From Pachyseris speciosa (Eukaryota; Cnidaria; Anthozoa; Scleractinia; Pachyseridae), in assembly GCA_016490735.1 (NCBI GenBank), contig JAEMWC010000001.1:4037001-4101000 (forward strand): DNA of 64,000 nucleotides. Reading direction: 5' to 3'. The notes beneath the pieces are model-generated. The model did not search any database. It was not told the DNA's origin and saw only the letters and a program-made list of their open reading frames with translations. This document shows positions 35,481 to 47,399 of the stretch, piece by piece (position 1 is the stretch's first letter; each line of letters opens with the position of its first letter). The translations under genes and the position numbers were made by a program.

Positions 35481-36740
35481 CTTGTAGTTTTATGCTCAAT
35501 ATTAGTTAATATTAATTCCAGCCGCTTTTACTAGCTTTCAATGTTTAAAACCAACTTAGCTCATCGTGCAGAGCTTATATTCAGATCCAAAGCAAACACA
35601 ATACATACCAAGAGCTCAAACCTACCCCAATGACACTGCATGTAGCCTCTGAAGCCATATTTTTCTTGAACCAAGAACCTATACGATCAACGATAACTGA
35701 CATTTTATGACAGCGGTTTTGCTATTGAAATGCGAGACCCCTTAAAGGGTAAGGCAACACTGAGTCACGCATCCTGAGATGAAGTCTACGCTCCTAAAAA
35801 CTATATCTGTTGTCAAATGTCAAGCTAGCAAACAAGTGAGCTTAAGTAAGCAGTATTCTCATGTACTGTAAAATCCAATATAACCACACTTATTTCCAGG
35901 TGTCACGGTTATCTTAGTATTTTACCAGCAAAATACAAATTGTGGCCAAACATTTGCAGCGCAATTTTCACCCATTGTTTTTGGCGGGAAGCAAGGGAGG
36001 AGCTAGTCGGCGTCGTAAGGGTCTGTTAACAAAGAGGAAGGGTAACCCAAATGAGTTATCCTAGACTTCTCTAGCACTCGAAAGTTTGTTTTGTACAGGC
36101 GTGCTTATGAAGCAACCAGAATACACTGAGGTGACCATACACTAAGGTGACAAAACCTAGCTGAGTGTGAATATTACCCTTGCAACTGGGTTATATGTTG
36201 TCCTTGTAAACACTCAGATAGGTACAACTCACCTACCTGAACATTTTAATTTCAGTTCCATGAAATACTGATGTTTAACAATTAATCACCAAAATTGTTT
36301 ATATTTTATTGGCACTAAAGTTTTCGATATGTTTGCTGCTACTGTCGGTAACATATCCTTAAGCAGAATTGTTTATAGTTTTGCCTTCAAACACGTTCCA
36401 AAATGAAGAATAAATGGTGCCTGGCTGATAGTGAGCTTGATTTTGCTTATAAACTCGGGCTATGTTAATTACGATAACTCTAGTAATATGGTACCCTCCC
36501 TTCTTGTAAGTAGGCTTCCATACAGTCCTTGTGGATCGTAGGGTTTGTTCATTGTTGACAAGAACAGTTTTGTGTTGTGTCCTTTAGTAGTTCCATGTAG
36601 GGAGCTCTCCTGCGCACAGGAGGCTGTGGTACACTAGACCCAGGCCCTCGCATGCATGCTGCAGCATTGGTAACTTGAGCATCTTCAAGGTATCATCTTT
36701 CGCCATTGAACAAAGATCGAACTGGTCATACATAATGGGA
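35481..36740. other. Interval without a recognisable gene
   Basis: I see no exon structure, conserved motif or inverted repeat here beyond short AT-rich runs. It separates copy B from the THAP element and probably includes that element's lost 5' part, since only the second half of the THAP domain remains. Confidence 0.4.
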
Positions 36741-36765
36741 TGCTGGAACATAGATGTTCTTTCAG

Positions 36766-38357
36766 ACTACAGAGAACACAAGGGTTTGTTCCCAGCACTT
36801 CACAGTGGAGGATTACAAACCACCTGACAAGTCGGGTCGGCGTTTTCTAAAAGCTAATGCTGTCCCATCAGTATTTAACTGGTCGATCAAGAGAAAGGAG
36901 AGGCGGAAGATCATTAGAATCGAAACAGTTGAAAGGTACCTTTTCTCTCCACATTTTTTTCTTGTATGTATTCCTCCAAGGGGTCTGAGGAGGGTGGGGT
37001 ATGTAGAGCCTGTGCGTTTTAACTTAAATTCAAACATCACTGTTTAGTGAATGGGGTAATATTTCTATTACGACTGGTCTGATTCAGGCGAGGTAGTAGA
37101 GGTTAATTAGACTTTGTGTTTATAGTGAAACCCAGACTGATGACAGTGATGGTGACAATGGTCATGTTGAGGAAGATCAGACGTTTATGCAACAGGAACT
37201 TGAGGCAGCGCAGACAGAGTTGGAGGCTGCAAAGGCAGAGTTGATTAAACTCAAAACTCAAGCTGAAGATGCAAAGAGGTAAGCTCGAGAGGAAAAGAGG
37301 GACGCTGAAGGCGCCAACAGGGAAGCTGTCAAAGTGAAGCTGAAAAGAGATCATTACAAACAGCTGCTGCAGAACATTTAACAATTTCCAAATTTGGCTT
37401 GGAGAGATTTTCTTCTGACAATGACTCAATCAAATTTTATAGAGGCTTTCCAATTTATAACCATCTTGTATTTTTCTTTGAATTTTTGAGGCCAACAGCT
37501 GAAAATATGAGTTACTGTTATGCAACAGGGGCAGAAGAGTCTGGAAGAAGTTCACACACAATGCTTCTTATGTATGTAACTTGGACTTTTTGTTCAAGAT
37601 CTGGCAGTTCGTTTTCGGCTTCATGTTTCAACTGTTAGTAGAAAACCGACCACTTGGGTTAATTATTTGTATTTTTTGTTAGGCTCTCAACCTATATGGT
37701 CCTCAAGGGAAGAGATTGAGCTTACATGCCAGATGAATTTAAGCAGCTTTACCCATCTACTAGAGTTGGACGTTAAAGAACCCATGCACTGTTCGAAAAG
37801 AGTAGGGGACGTAGTCCCCGGTGTAGTGGTCTATCTCTACTAGAATGTGGTTATGAGGGAGGGATTTGCAGTTACGGGCCTACAGTAATTGGCACAAGCT
37901 GTTGTAGTGTCCCTGCCAGTTCTCTGGCGAAGCTATTACAAATAGAGTAATCCTAGACTGCACTGAGGTGTTTCTTCAAACTCCATCATCACTTTTGCTA
38001 CAGTCCCAGCCTTCCTCCAGTTATAAAAGTAACACTACACTTAAGTGTCTGGTTTGTATTGCACCTCATGGGGCAGTTATATTTGTGTCATCCCTTTATA
38101 CAGGTGCAATTTCAGACAAGGAGATTACTAGGTGTTCAGGTATTCTTGATCTCTTAGAAAGGAATAACTCAGTTATGGCTAACAAAGGGTTTGATATTGA
38201 AGATTTGCTTCGTGGAAAGGGTGTGGGCCTAAACCTTCCTCCATATCTTCGCAGCCAAAGACAGTTTTCAATGGGCAACATAGAAGAGCAAGCCAATCAC
38301 ATGATGGCAGTATCCACTGGCTCCTGCGACACAGCTGCACCTCCCTCTAGACAATGA
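36766..38357 (+). pseudogene. THAP-domain DDE transposase (ISL2EU/Harbinger-like), decayed
   Basis: Exon 36766-36935 encodes the second half of a THAP zinc finger (RVCSQHFTVEDY and FLKANAVPSVF). Exon 37126 onward is a coiled coil (QQELEAAQTELEAAKAELIK), broken by TAA at about 37280. A frame then gives FGLERFSSDNDSIKFYRGFP, and 37968-38357 encodes the DDE_4-type core: an Asp-Cys-Thr-Glu start, HGAVIFVSSLYTGAISDKEI and VMANKGFDIEDLLRGKGVGL. Several stops lie between these parts. THAP plus DDE_4 is known from ISL2EU-type elements in animals; the exact superfamily is uncertain. Confidence 0.78.
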
Positions 38358-38703
38358 CTTTTCACCAATCTCCACATGAAGAGAATGAGGGGGCTCATTC
38401 TTTTTCATTGAGTGGAAGCAGTTTGCACTCACAGTGGCTTCCCCATTACTGTATGAAACTATAAAAAAGAAAAAAGATTTATTTGTTATTATTTTTATTA
38501 AATTAATTCAAGTATGCTCAAATTTTCAAAATACAACATTCACATTAATTTTTGGTCTTGTTTCTCTGAAAAAAATAACACAAACAATTTTTCCTGACCT
38601 ACACTCGCTCAAGTTGGGAATGCTTAGAACTAATAAAAGAAAACTTGAAAAGGTAAGGAATTTTTTTGCAGATTAATTACGATTAATTAAAAACATTCCT
38701 CAC

Positions 38704-39091
38704 CTTTAACCTTGTGCAAATAACCCGGCTCGGCAAAAAACTTGTATGCTTTTGCAGTACCTGTATTTTCGCACCCTGATTGTTTCTTAGCATGACTTTC
38801 AACATTGGCAAAGGATACTTGAGGAAGCAGGGACAAATCTGTGGTTGAATTACCTCAAAACAGATTTCGCATTAGCTGATGTCTCGAGTAATGTTTCACT
38901 TTATTCAAGCTCTCAAGCGAGTAAATAAAAGCAAATGTAGCATCCATGTTGAAAAGGTTTGGTGACATCCAGAAGAGAAATCAATAAAATATATCTCCTG
39001 TTTTCCAATGAGACTATTCCTAAAACATCTTAATCAAAGAATCGCAAAGCTTACCTTCGGAAGGCACCACTGTTGACGCTGGAGCCGCCAT
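38704..39091 (-). CDS. First two exons of an unidentified gene
   Basis: Exon 1 (39091-39055) encodes MAAPASTVVPSE and ends at a GTAAGC donor. Exon 2 (38817-38704) joins in phase and encodes a segment containing SFANVESHAKKQSGCENTG and AYKFFAEPGYLHKVK, ending at a GTGAGG donor. The second exon resembles the start of SWIM/YqaJ-type proteins common in cnidarians, which is a weak impression. Downstream exons are not visible; the decayed THAP element occupies the next sequence. Confidence 0.45.
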
Positions 39092-39239
39092 AGCGAACTT
39101 GACAGTACCGCCACGAAATGTGAGTGGAACCTCGAAATAACTGCAATGTTTTGGTTCACTTTATCTCCAGAAGCCAAAAGAACAATGTTTGCACTTCGAC
39201 TGTCGAATTTATCGAAATAACTGGACGGGAAAGATCTTT

Positions 39240-41888
39240 TTAGAGTGATAGATTACCAATTGAAGGCAACGCTTGATCGCACTCAATGCTTTGTTTATCA
39301 GGACGACACTTGGACGGCTTGCCATCCAGCAAACCGTTGCTAAGTGGTATCCAAGCACGTGACCAAGTCATGCAAAGGGGATAATCTGATGACTCGAAAA
39401 GTAGAAGAGTCAGCACCGCGAGCACGGTGCATTTCACGAGCAATGACCTCAGCATCAAGCTTTCGCCCGATTGTTTGGCCAATTCGAAATTTAGCCAAAA
39501 GGTAGGACTTTTGTTTATCGCTGAACCAATAAGCTTTTTTGACAGCTCTTAGAGCCCATCCTTCCTTACCAGTTGCAATAGGGTAGTTCTGGGAAAGCGT
39601 TGATGCTTTTAGGGTCGGTAGTGTGCCAATGCCCTCCTCCAGAGCAGACTTGTAGCCCATTTTGACTAGATCTATCACAGCATGTCTCTCAGGTGACCAT
39701 GTGCATTTCTTGAGGGACAAGTGCTTTTCAAGCGCTGATACCCATTGAAAGATGCGCACGCACCCATCCTGGGGACATGAATACACCCTGGCAGCCTTGC
39801 TGCTGTCCTCTGGATTGACATTCAGCATTTCCTCCGTGCTGGCTACAGGAGTTGTGGCTTTGGTCGCCTAGCTGCCCGAAGATTTGAAGTCTCCAGGGGA
39901 AAATTCTGCCACTAGTCCGCTATGACTAGCTTCTGAAACACGACGAGATACACATCCACATTATATTTTAATCTAGAAACAAGTAACAATGCAGTTAGTA
40001 TGATTGGTAATAACAGGTGTTGAAGAGGTACTACTGAAAAGTATTTTTACCCATCCCTTACTCCCTCTCTAACTAAAACTATTCATCAGGGAGGTTTCTG
40101 CACTCGTTATTGTATCTAACTAAGGTCGAATTGTGAAGAACACCGTAGTAATGGCAAAATGAGAGAGTTTTTCAGTCCATATAACAAATCGTGACTTTAT
40201 GTACACAATATTTTGTTTACTCACCAGAAGACGATGCATCCAGTTTCATTACATTACCAGGACCGACACCATATGCACGCCAACAAGTAATGGAATCTGT
40301 TGAGGTAAACTCAAAGTTGACGAGCTTTGTGATACCAGCTATTGTCTGGGCCGTGTCTTGCATCTCGGGAATGGTGTCCATGGAAAACCACTCGGACTCC
40401 CTCCAGTCCTCCATGAGAAATTAATGCACTGCAGTACACACGTCGTGCCCTTCAATTATGTATCCTCTCATATGGAATTTGCATGATGCAGCCAATCGAT
40501 CTGCCGCGCCTTTAGTGCCTTGTGGATCGCTAAAATCAATGTGTGCCACCCAAATTCCGCAACATGCTCCCATATGTTTGCACGCCAGGATTGTGCGAGA
40601 AGAGTGGTAACACCCGGCGTTATCCTGACGAAAAAAAGGGCGTGTTGATTTCCGGGTGCTACTGTTTGAGCCTGGTCAGTACATGGTGCATGATGGCTAC
40701 GACTGCAGAGCTTCCCTGGCTGTATGAGTGGATGACATGGATGAACCCTTGCCACTGTAGGACCCCTTCTACCCGTTGGTCTACAACTGATATATGCCAG
40801 GATATACCACGCTTGCCAAACCAGTCTGTCTGCGACTCTTGGTACCTCTGTGGCAAAAACTTCATTGCCCACTCGTTTATAATGAAAACGGTTTCTTGGT
40901 CGAGGGCATCAATGACATCAAGGCAAGCCTTATCTTGGTGTGCTGATCTTAACAAATGAGTTTTCCACGATGGCAAGCGTGGAGTGGTTGGCAAGATATA
41001 CAGCTTCGTCTCTGTCATCATCCGTGTGAAACAGCGCCCTAGCTACAGCTTCTGAAAGCCACGAAGAGATTTGCGCACTGAAGCTTTGCACTCTGCTAGT
41101 ATAAGCAACATGGTGCACTTGCTGAAGGGCTTGAAACCCATCTCATTGCAGTACTGTTTATACTGGCGCACTATCCTCTGGTATGAGCGCATGGATGACA
41201 TTCGGTATTTCAATAGTTTTTCCAGAGGAAAGCGTCAGCATGTTATGTCCATACAGCAGATCTTGGACTAAATGGGGACTCGTAATAATAGACAGAAAAT
41301 GGTCCAACTGCTGCCGCTCAACTCTTACTCTCACTAATGGTTGGTATGTCATGGAAGCGCCACGCCCAAACTGCAGGCACTGGTATAGTGATATCTCGAG
41401 AAGCCTGGTATGAACACTGAGATGGCCTTCTGGTTGGCAAGACCTGTCATGACGGACAGAATCTGTCTTCTCGTGTCCCAGCTATTTGCATTGCCGTAGG
41501 CCTCCAACAAAGCCTCCAGGTAGTCTTTTGACGTGTGCGCTAATTCTTCTACACCAAGAGCCTTCTTCATTGCAGCAGACGAGACAATGACCTGCCAAAG
41601 AGAACCTGCATCTTTTGGCCTGATTGTGCAGAGAACTGAGGACATGATCTCTGCCGTTCCTTTGATGCATCATTGCTTGGTTCTGTTGGTGACTTGTTCC
41701 CACTCAAGCCAGGGTTGAACTAACGGAGCGATGCCATCGGAGAGTAAACACTCATTCAACTTTTCTCTAGGCACTACAGACGTTGCCTTCACAGCTTGGG
41801 ATTCTTCGCTTGTGCTTGAAAAAATGCTCTCTGTATCTGGAGTAAGGAAAGTCTCATCAATTGCAAGCCTTGATAATTCTGTCGCCAC
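39240..41888 (-). pseudogene. Decayed DDE-like transposon protein with C2H2-type end
   Basis: Frames on the minus strand follow in order: 41888-41670, 41645-41349 (AGSLWQVIVSSAAM), 41352-41158 (VRVRVERQQLDHFLSII), 41021-40659 (INEWAMKFLPQRYQESQTDW, WFGKRGISWHISVV), 40640-40570 (RQDNAGCYHSS), 40530-40490 (DFSDPQGTKGAADR) and, after a stop, 40414-40217. A final exon (39828-39340) has a C2H2-like finger (SCPQDGCVRIF) and GWALRAVKKAYWFSDKQKS. I recognise this arrangement from a dispersed family in cnidarian and fish genomes with a transposase-like acidic triad, but I cannot name it with confidence. Stops and frameshifts separate nearly all parts. Confidence 0.6.
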
Positions 41889-43285
41889 ATCTTAAGATGA
41901 AACATCGCTGTCCAAAGGATCCTTTGCAATGTCTACTATAAGTAAAATAATTTCAATAGTAAGTAAAAGGCCTATTAATTTCATTTTTTGTACGTGGGTG
42001 TATGTTGTGAAGTGTGTGCGATGGTGTTGTGGTGGGTTTTGGGTTCACGTGATTAAATGAACACCCAGCGCAAAATTAGTCAGCTTCTTACCATCGTTGA
42101 CTCAGCACGTAGTAATGGTGGTTCAGCCGCAGACGCAGCCAAAGGTGTTGCACAGGCTTCTGACATCTGGTCCGGCAGTGACTTGTTTTCCAACAGCTGT
42201 TTGCTCACGAACTCTTTACACTGTTTGCAAATTGCTGAAAAAGTGAAGCAATAAACCTTTCACTTCTTGCTGGAAAATATACTGCTCGAGGACAATGCAA
42301 ATTTTCTCAGCTAATTAAAATAACTGAAAAAAGCTATTACGAGATCAGAGTGACCTTTTGCGATTACTTCACAAGTCAGTCTTTTTCACCCCCCATGGTT
42401 CCGAACTAGGAACAGTTACATAAATTTCGTAGGGAGGAGGGGTGCAACAGATGCATAACCGCCCCCCTCCCCCCACACGGGCTACAAAAGTCCATTTACT
42501 AGGTACGTAACATTATGTAACATCCTTCAAAACGCAGAAAATGAAGTCTGGAATAGCAACTTTTTTTGAAAATTTCCCAGGGGAGCATGCCCCTGGACCC
42601 CCTAAGGTTTTGCATCAGCTTGAAAAATGGATTTCACGTAACAAACAATAACGTTTATAACAATTTGAAAGCATTGGTCATGTAGATAGGCCGCCAAGAC
42701 AGCGTTACCTTGCATGTAGATAGGCCACCAATACAGCATGCCCTTGCAAATCAGCTTGCTCCTGTTATGCAAGGGGTGAGGCTTTTGTGAGTGTATAAGT
42801 CGTACCATGTGTGCAGTAGAAAGTGTCCAACAGTCAATACCAGAAATTTATCCTCCCAGCATGCATAGGCCACAGCTGTATGCCATCTCCACTTCATCTG
42901 GTGATGTCCACATCAACAACGAGCTATGTGATATAATGCTGAAGCCAGTGCAAGAAAGCGTCAACAGAATTAAGACCTAGACCTGGGAAACTAAGGCATC
43001 ATGGAAAAGGTTTTTCTTGAGGCCATCAATAGCTCATTTTCATTGACATCACACATGCAGAAGCTGGAAGTTGTAATATAGAGAGCACAAAATATGCACT
43101 ACAATCAAAACAATAGCTTCTTCTCAAGCATGTAACAAGAAAAAAGAATACACTTGACTGAGGATGATGTTCCTGGGAATCACAACTCTTTCACAATCAT
43201 CAGTTGAGGCGAGGGCCAAAGTACCAACACGCTTCGTCAAGCGGAAACTGAAGCCAACTGCCGCAGAGGTAAGCCCTAAATTACC
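41889..43285. other. Interval without a recognisable gene
   Basis: Only short frames are present, none with motifs or splice structure I trust. There is a local direct repeat (CATGTAGATAGGCC) at about 42679 and 42714 and a C-rich run near 42460-42475. Confidence 0.4.
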
Positions 43286-43289
43286 TTAA

Positions 43290-44358
43290 CCCTTTGCCCA
43301 CTGACGGGACCTTAAAGTCCCAAATGATTAAAGCATGAGGGAAACAAGTGATTGTGAAACGAACCAAAGGGACCTTCCTGGCCAAGGAACTTTAAGACCT
43401 TTATTCCTCTAGATGGCACACCAAGTTATATCATACACGACAGAGGTGCTATGATCAATTCAAGATATGGTGGCTTACAAGTGGCACAATGGCAACCAAG
43501 TGGGTTCTATTTTGCCTTTTTTTACTGTTCCTGATTTGACTGAAGACTAAATAATTTTTTGCGAGAAGTTCTAAACTTTAAGCACACGTTAAAAAATATT
43601 TTTGGTGCATAGTTCAAAATTTACCTGTAGAGAGATCAAAAGGTTCCGTCATGTCGTATCAGTGCCAATATGTTTTTTCTTGGGAAATTCTCTTAGAGGG
43701 TAACGAGTGCAAATATTACACCTGTTACGAGCCAAAAAATACATTTTGTGTGCTGAATAGTTCAAATAAAGACAGTGATTGCTAATTTTTACAGAGACAT
43801 GTATAATTAAATTATCAATTATTTGGCCACTGTTCCATGTAAGTGTAGGTGCATCTCGAATTCAAACTAAAAGTGAATGCTCATTCCATATTCTACTATT
43901 ACTAAAGCACACCACCAAAGCTGCAATGGCTAGCAACTCGTGGGAGGTTTACAAAGCCTTAGGAAGATTTATAAGTGATTCAAAGAAGTCATTCATATGT
44001 GGGATGACATCCCAACTGATAACGAACCAACAACAGATGAAGAGTCAGATTCTAACTTTGATGCTGGAAACTGCGAAGAGTGTGATTGTGTAAATGAGTC
44101 AGAAACAAGCAACACAGTACTTGAAATAGATTCAGAAGAATTAGAAGATTCAGTAGCTCAGCCTTTGCACATATAGCAAAGTTAGAAGATATGCTGTCAA
44201 AACAGGAGGGAATGCCATCCTGGGCTGATTACTGGAGGAGTGATCTAGATCTAAGTGTGCCTTTCAAGTCATCAGCACTTTCAAGAAATAGATTTTCTCA
44301 GATACTGGGAAACCTTCATATCTATGATAATCATGCTATTCCAGAAGGGACTAAGTAG
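43290..44358 (+). pseudogene. piggyBac-like transposon, truncated
   Basis: TTAA at 43286-43289 precedes CCCTTTGCCCACTGACGGGA, a piggyBac-type left end. A coding remnant begins with ATG at 43926, passes by frameshift into a very acidic region (about 43990-44176), then at 44164-44358 encodes the N-terminal part of a DDE_Tnp_1_7 transposase (GMPSWADYWRSDL, LSRNRFSQILGNLHIYDNH). Sequence homologous to LINEs starts immediately after, so the catalytic domain and right end are missing. Confidence 0.8.
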
Positions 44359-44360
44359 TG

Positions 44361-44808
44361 ATAAATGACAATAATCTTTCGGCTGTTAATAAGCATAAGC
44401 ACTTGGGCATTTGGATTGAATCTTCATTGAGGTGGGACTCCCATATCAACTACATTGTGGCTAAGGCAAATCGAGTGTTGGGACTAATAAGGAGAACATT
44501 TGGGTCCAAAGACCCTGTGGCAATAGAAACGGCTTTCAACGTTTTGGTTCGTCCTATTCTGGAATATGCCTGCCAAGGGTGGAACCCATTTTTGGTTAAA
44601 ACACATTCACGGTATTGAATCCATCCAGCATCTTGCTACTCGATTGATATGTGGATCAGGTAAATCTTACTCTGAAAGGCTTCCCAAACTAAAACGGTCA
44701 ACATTGGAGCTCAGAAGGCAATACCTTTGCTTGGTTAAACTTTACAAGATAATTCATGGCTATTCTGAAGTGGACTTTACAAAATACGTGGATGTGAACA
44801 AGAAGTAA
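44361..44808 (+). pseudogene. LINE ORF2 fragment (C-terminal)
   Basis: The frames encode HKHLGIWIESSLRWDSHINY, ANRVLGLIRRTFGSKDP and VRPILEYACQGWNPFLVK, then by frameshift near 44600 IQHLATRLICGSGKSY and LELRRQYLCLVKLYKIIHGY. This is the C-terminal part of a non-LTR retrotransposon reverse transcriptase (jockey/L2/CR1 group). It abuts the piggyBac fragment with no gap. Confidence 0.82.
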
Positions 44809-44838
44809 CCACGGAACTAGAAGTAACCATGACTTTAA

Positions 44839-45180
44839 TGCCCCCTCCCCGCCCCTTACCACAAGAAGAGCAGTACTCAGGTTATGGGTCTTAAAAGAGC
44901 AGTTTAATGTAATGTATATACTGGGACACAAAACAAACTGCTAGGGTTAGGGAGGGTAGGGAAACAGCTAAACGATCGAACTAAAACAGCGTTAAGCGAG
45001 TGTACAATGTAATGTGATGCTAGCACGTGCCAGCTACATTAAACTAGATTAACAATATCAACATCACTTAATTTCCCTCGCCCCTTACAACAAGAAGAAC
45101 AGCACACAGGTTCTGGGCTTCAAAAGAGCAGTTTAATGTCATGTACTGCCCAAAAAAGTAGCTCAATGAAAACTAAGTGC
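44839..45180. repeat. Direct repeat pair, spacing about 241 bp
   Basis: The segments at about 44846-44925 and 45087-45160 share CCTTACCACAAGAAGAGCAG (one mismatch in the second), AAAAGAGCAGTTTAATGT and CATGTA. They flank the 3' side of the minus-strand tyrosine-recombinase element. Split direct repeats are known ends of Ngaro-type elements, so this could be one terminus. Confidence 0.55.
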
Positions 45181-45202
45181 TGGAGTGGTAAGGAGAGGCA
45201 TA

Positions 45203-47399
45203 TTAGTAAGGAATGTCCTTAGTCTGTACGATACGAGGAGCAACCGTTAGGAAGAGACTTAAGGGAGAGCAACTGTATCTTTTATAGCAGTGTGAGGACC
45301 AGCGATTAAGCAGTTTGATCTCACAATCGTTAAGCCCAGCAGTGGTAGCAAAAGTTGCACCACCAAAGCGAAAACTCTGGCCACTGTAATGTTGAAGGTC
45401 TAGACCAACAAGTCGGAGCAGTGTTGAAAGAAAAGAGGTGAAATCTCTACGGGCTAGGGGAAGTCCAGAGGACAGTCGGAACAATGGGTCACTGGGGGTG
45501 GAATGTGGGCGAGCATGTTTAAGTTGAAGATTGGTCTTTAAGGCATAAACTGCACAAACAGTGTGGTGGGCATGAGCAAGATATAGTACCACTCCACGGT
45601 GTTGTTGATCAGTCTTCAATTTTCGAAGGTGAAGAGCGCCATATTGGTCACCAGTTAAAGTGGTGCAAAGGTTGACATCCTGGAGGCGGAGTAAGGCCTC
45701 AGCATCATAAGAGGATTTGCTTCTGACGGTAAATTCTCCTGCTCATAGGAGCAGAAAGTGGGAGGTCAGCGGTGGCCATAGCCTCCCAGTAGACAGCATC
45801 GTTGTCGGAGCGTGGTTCGATTAAATATTGTAGGCGACATAGAAGGTCAAAGGTTATCGGTAATTTCTGCATGGCTGGACTGGAGTGTTCAAGCCAAATT
45901 CCTCTCAATCTTTGTGTGAGTGAGGGGATTATGAAATCCGTAACTGATGTGTAGCACTCGTACACCAGCACGGTACACTTTTAATAGATTGTGGTTTTAG
46001 ACAGTCAGCTAAGAAGGCCACAAACAAGGAGAGTGTTTCTTCGGATGCAGGAACAGCAGTGAAGTGAGGTACTGGCGTTGTGAGGAACTGTATGTGCGAT
46101 GGGTATTGTCGGCTAACCCTTTATGGAAGTAGTGGGAAGCCCTCATTTGAAGTCAGCCAAGTGCAGCAGAAAGACTGGCGTAGGCATGGGGTCTGTGGCG
46201 GGCACTACCTTGCGAAAGTGTTGAGCCTGTAATCGAAATAAGGCATCACAAGCAGAATTTAGTAACCCAGGTATGTGCATGGCCTTCAATACAATGTTAA
46301 ACTTGGTGTAGATGAAGAAAACAGTCGAGAAACATAATGTGGCAACATTTGCTAAAACCACAGGTCAGAATGCGCATGACTGATTGATTGTCACAATGAA
46401 ACGAAAGACTTTGTGAGGCTAGGGAGGGAGCCCACACGGTCATTGCCATGGTGATGGCGTAAAGCTCTTTGTACGTTATGGAGCGACGATTGGGGATACC
46501 AATGTCATGAAAAGATGCACAGAGCCAGGCAGTGCCGAATAAGGCTCCAAAGGACACAGCACAGGCATCAGTAAACAGGTGTAGCCACGTGTTGGTGAGC
46601 CACTGTTCATCATAGAACATACTGCGACTATTCTAATCAGAGAGAAATGAGAGCCAATGACAGTCAATCATTCGGCGAAAAAATGTTCTACCTGATCTGC
46701 ACACCATGCAGATGAAGTTGAGTTTTCCAATGAGTGACTTGAGCTGTCTCTTTGTGCAGGAGACTTTGGTTTGCCATGTCCGAAGTAAATAGAGTCTTGT
46801 CAAGACGAGTCTGTGAAATGCCTGCCCCTTGGGTATCACTATCGAGTTAGATACCCAGCAGTTCCAGGGCAGAACATGGCACAACAGTCTTTGCAGGAAT
46901 TGAAGCCAAGATCTGCACAGGTATTGAGCATGATATCTAAGTTCGTTTGGCAGGGGGGGGTCTGGGGCAGGGGGTCACACGTCCAGAAGTCGTCCAGATA
47001 TTTCCAAACGGGGCTGGCCCCACAGTCGAGAATGTTGAATGATAACATATCCATGTACTTGAGGAAGAGCGCAGGAGAGCTACACAATCCAAAGAGCAAC
47101 AAAGCATTGACAAAGTAAGCAGGGGTGAGTGTGCCATTAATATCAATTTGCCACGTGGATCCAAGGAGCTCCCAGTCTTCCTGACACACCAGAATGTGAC
47201 GAAAGGCATCAGATAGATCGAGTTTACTCATTAATGCGCCTTCTCCATGAAGTTTAAGTTGTGAAATCGCGCAGACAAGTGTGCCATAGGTACAAGAAAA
47301 CAGTTCTTTAGGAATGCCATCATTCACAGAGTGAGTGACGGGCCATGATAGATCGTGAATTATGCACCATTTCGTAGGCATCAAGCGCTGTTTAGTCAC
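45203..47399 (-). pseudogene. Second tyrosine-recombinase retrotransposon (RT, RNase H, YR), decayed
   Basis: RT is at 47399-46839 with WCIIHDLSWPVTHSVNDGIP, MSKLDLSDAFRHIL, FGLCSSPALFLKYMD and the active site VWKYLDDFWTCD. RNase H parts at 46620-46143 show HLFTDACAVSFG, ITYKELYAITMAM, FHCDNQSVM and MHIPGLLNSACDALFRLQ. Recombinase parts at 45971-45203 show a box YSGQSFRFGGATFAT, with glutamine where histidine is usual, and WSSHCYKRY with the tyrosine. Frames change at least three times. RT plus tyrosine recombinase places it in the DIRS/Ngaro group, unrelated in sequence to the DIRS element at 27119. Confidence 0.82.

Noticed and set aside
46813..47118. Plus-strand 101-residue frame
   Set aside because: It lies opposite the reverse transcriptase active-site region of the minus-strand retroelement and has no motif of its own.
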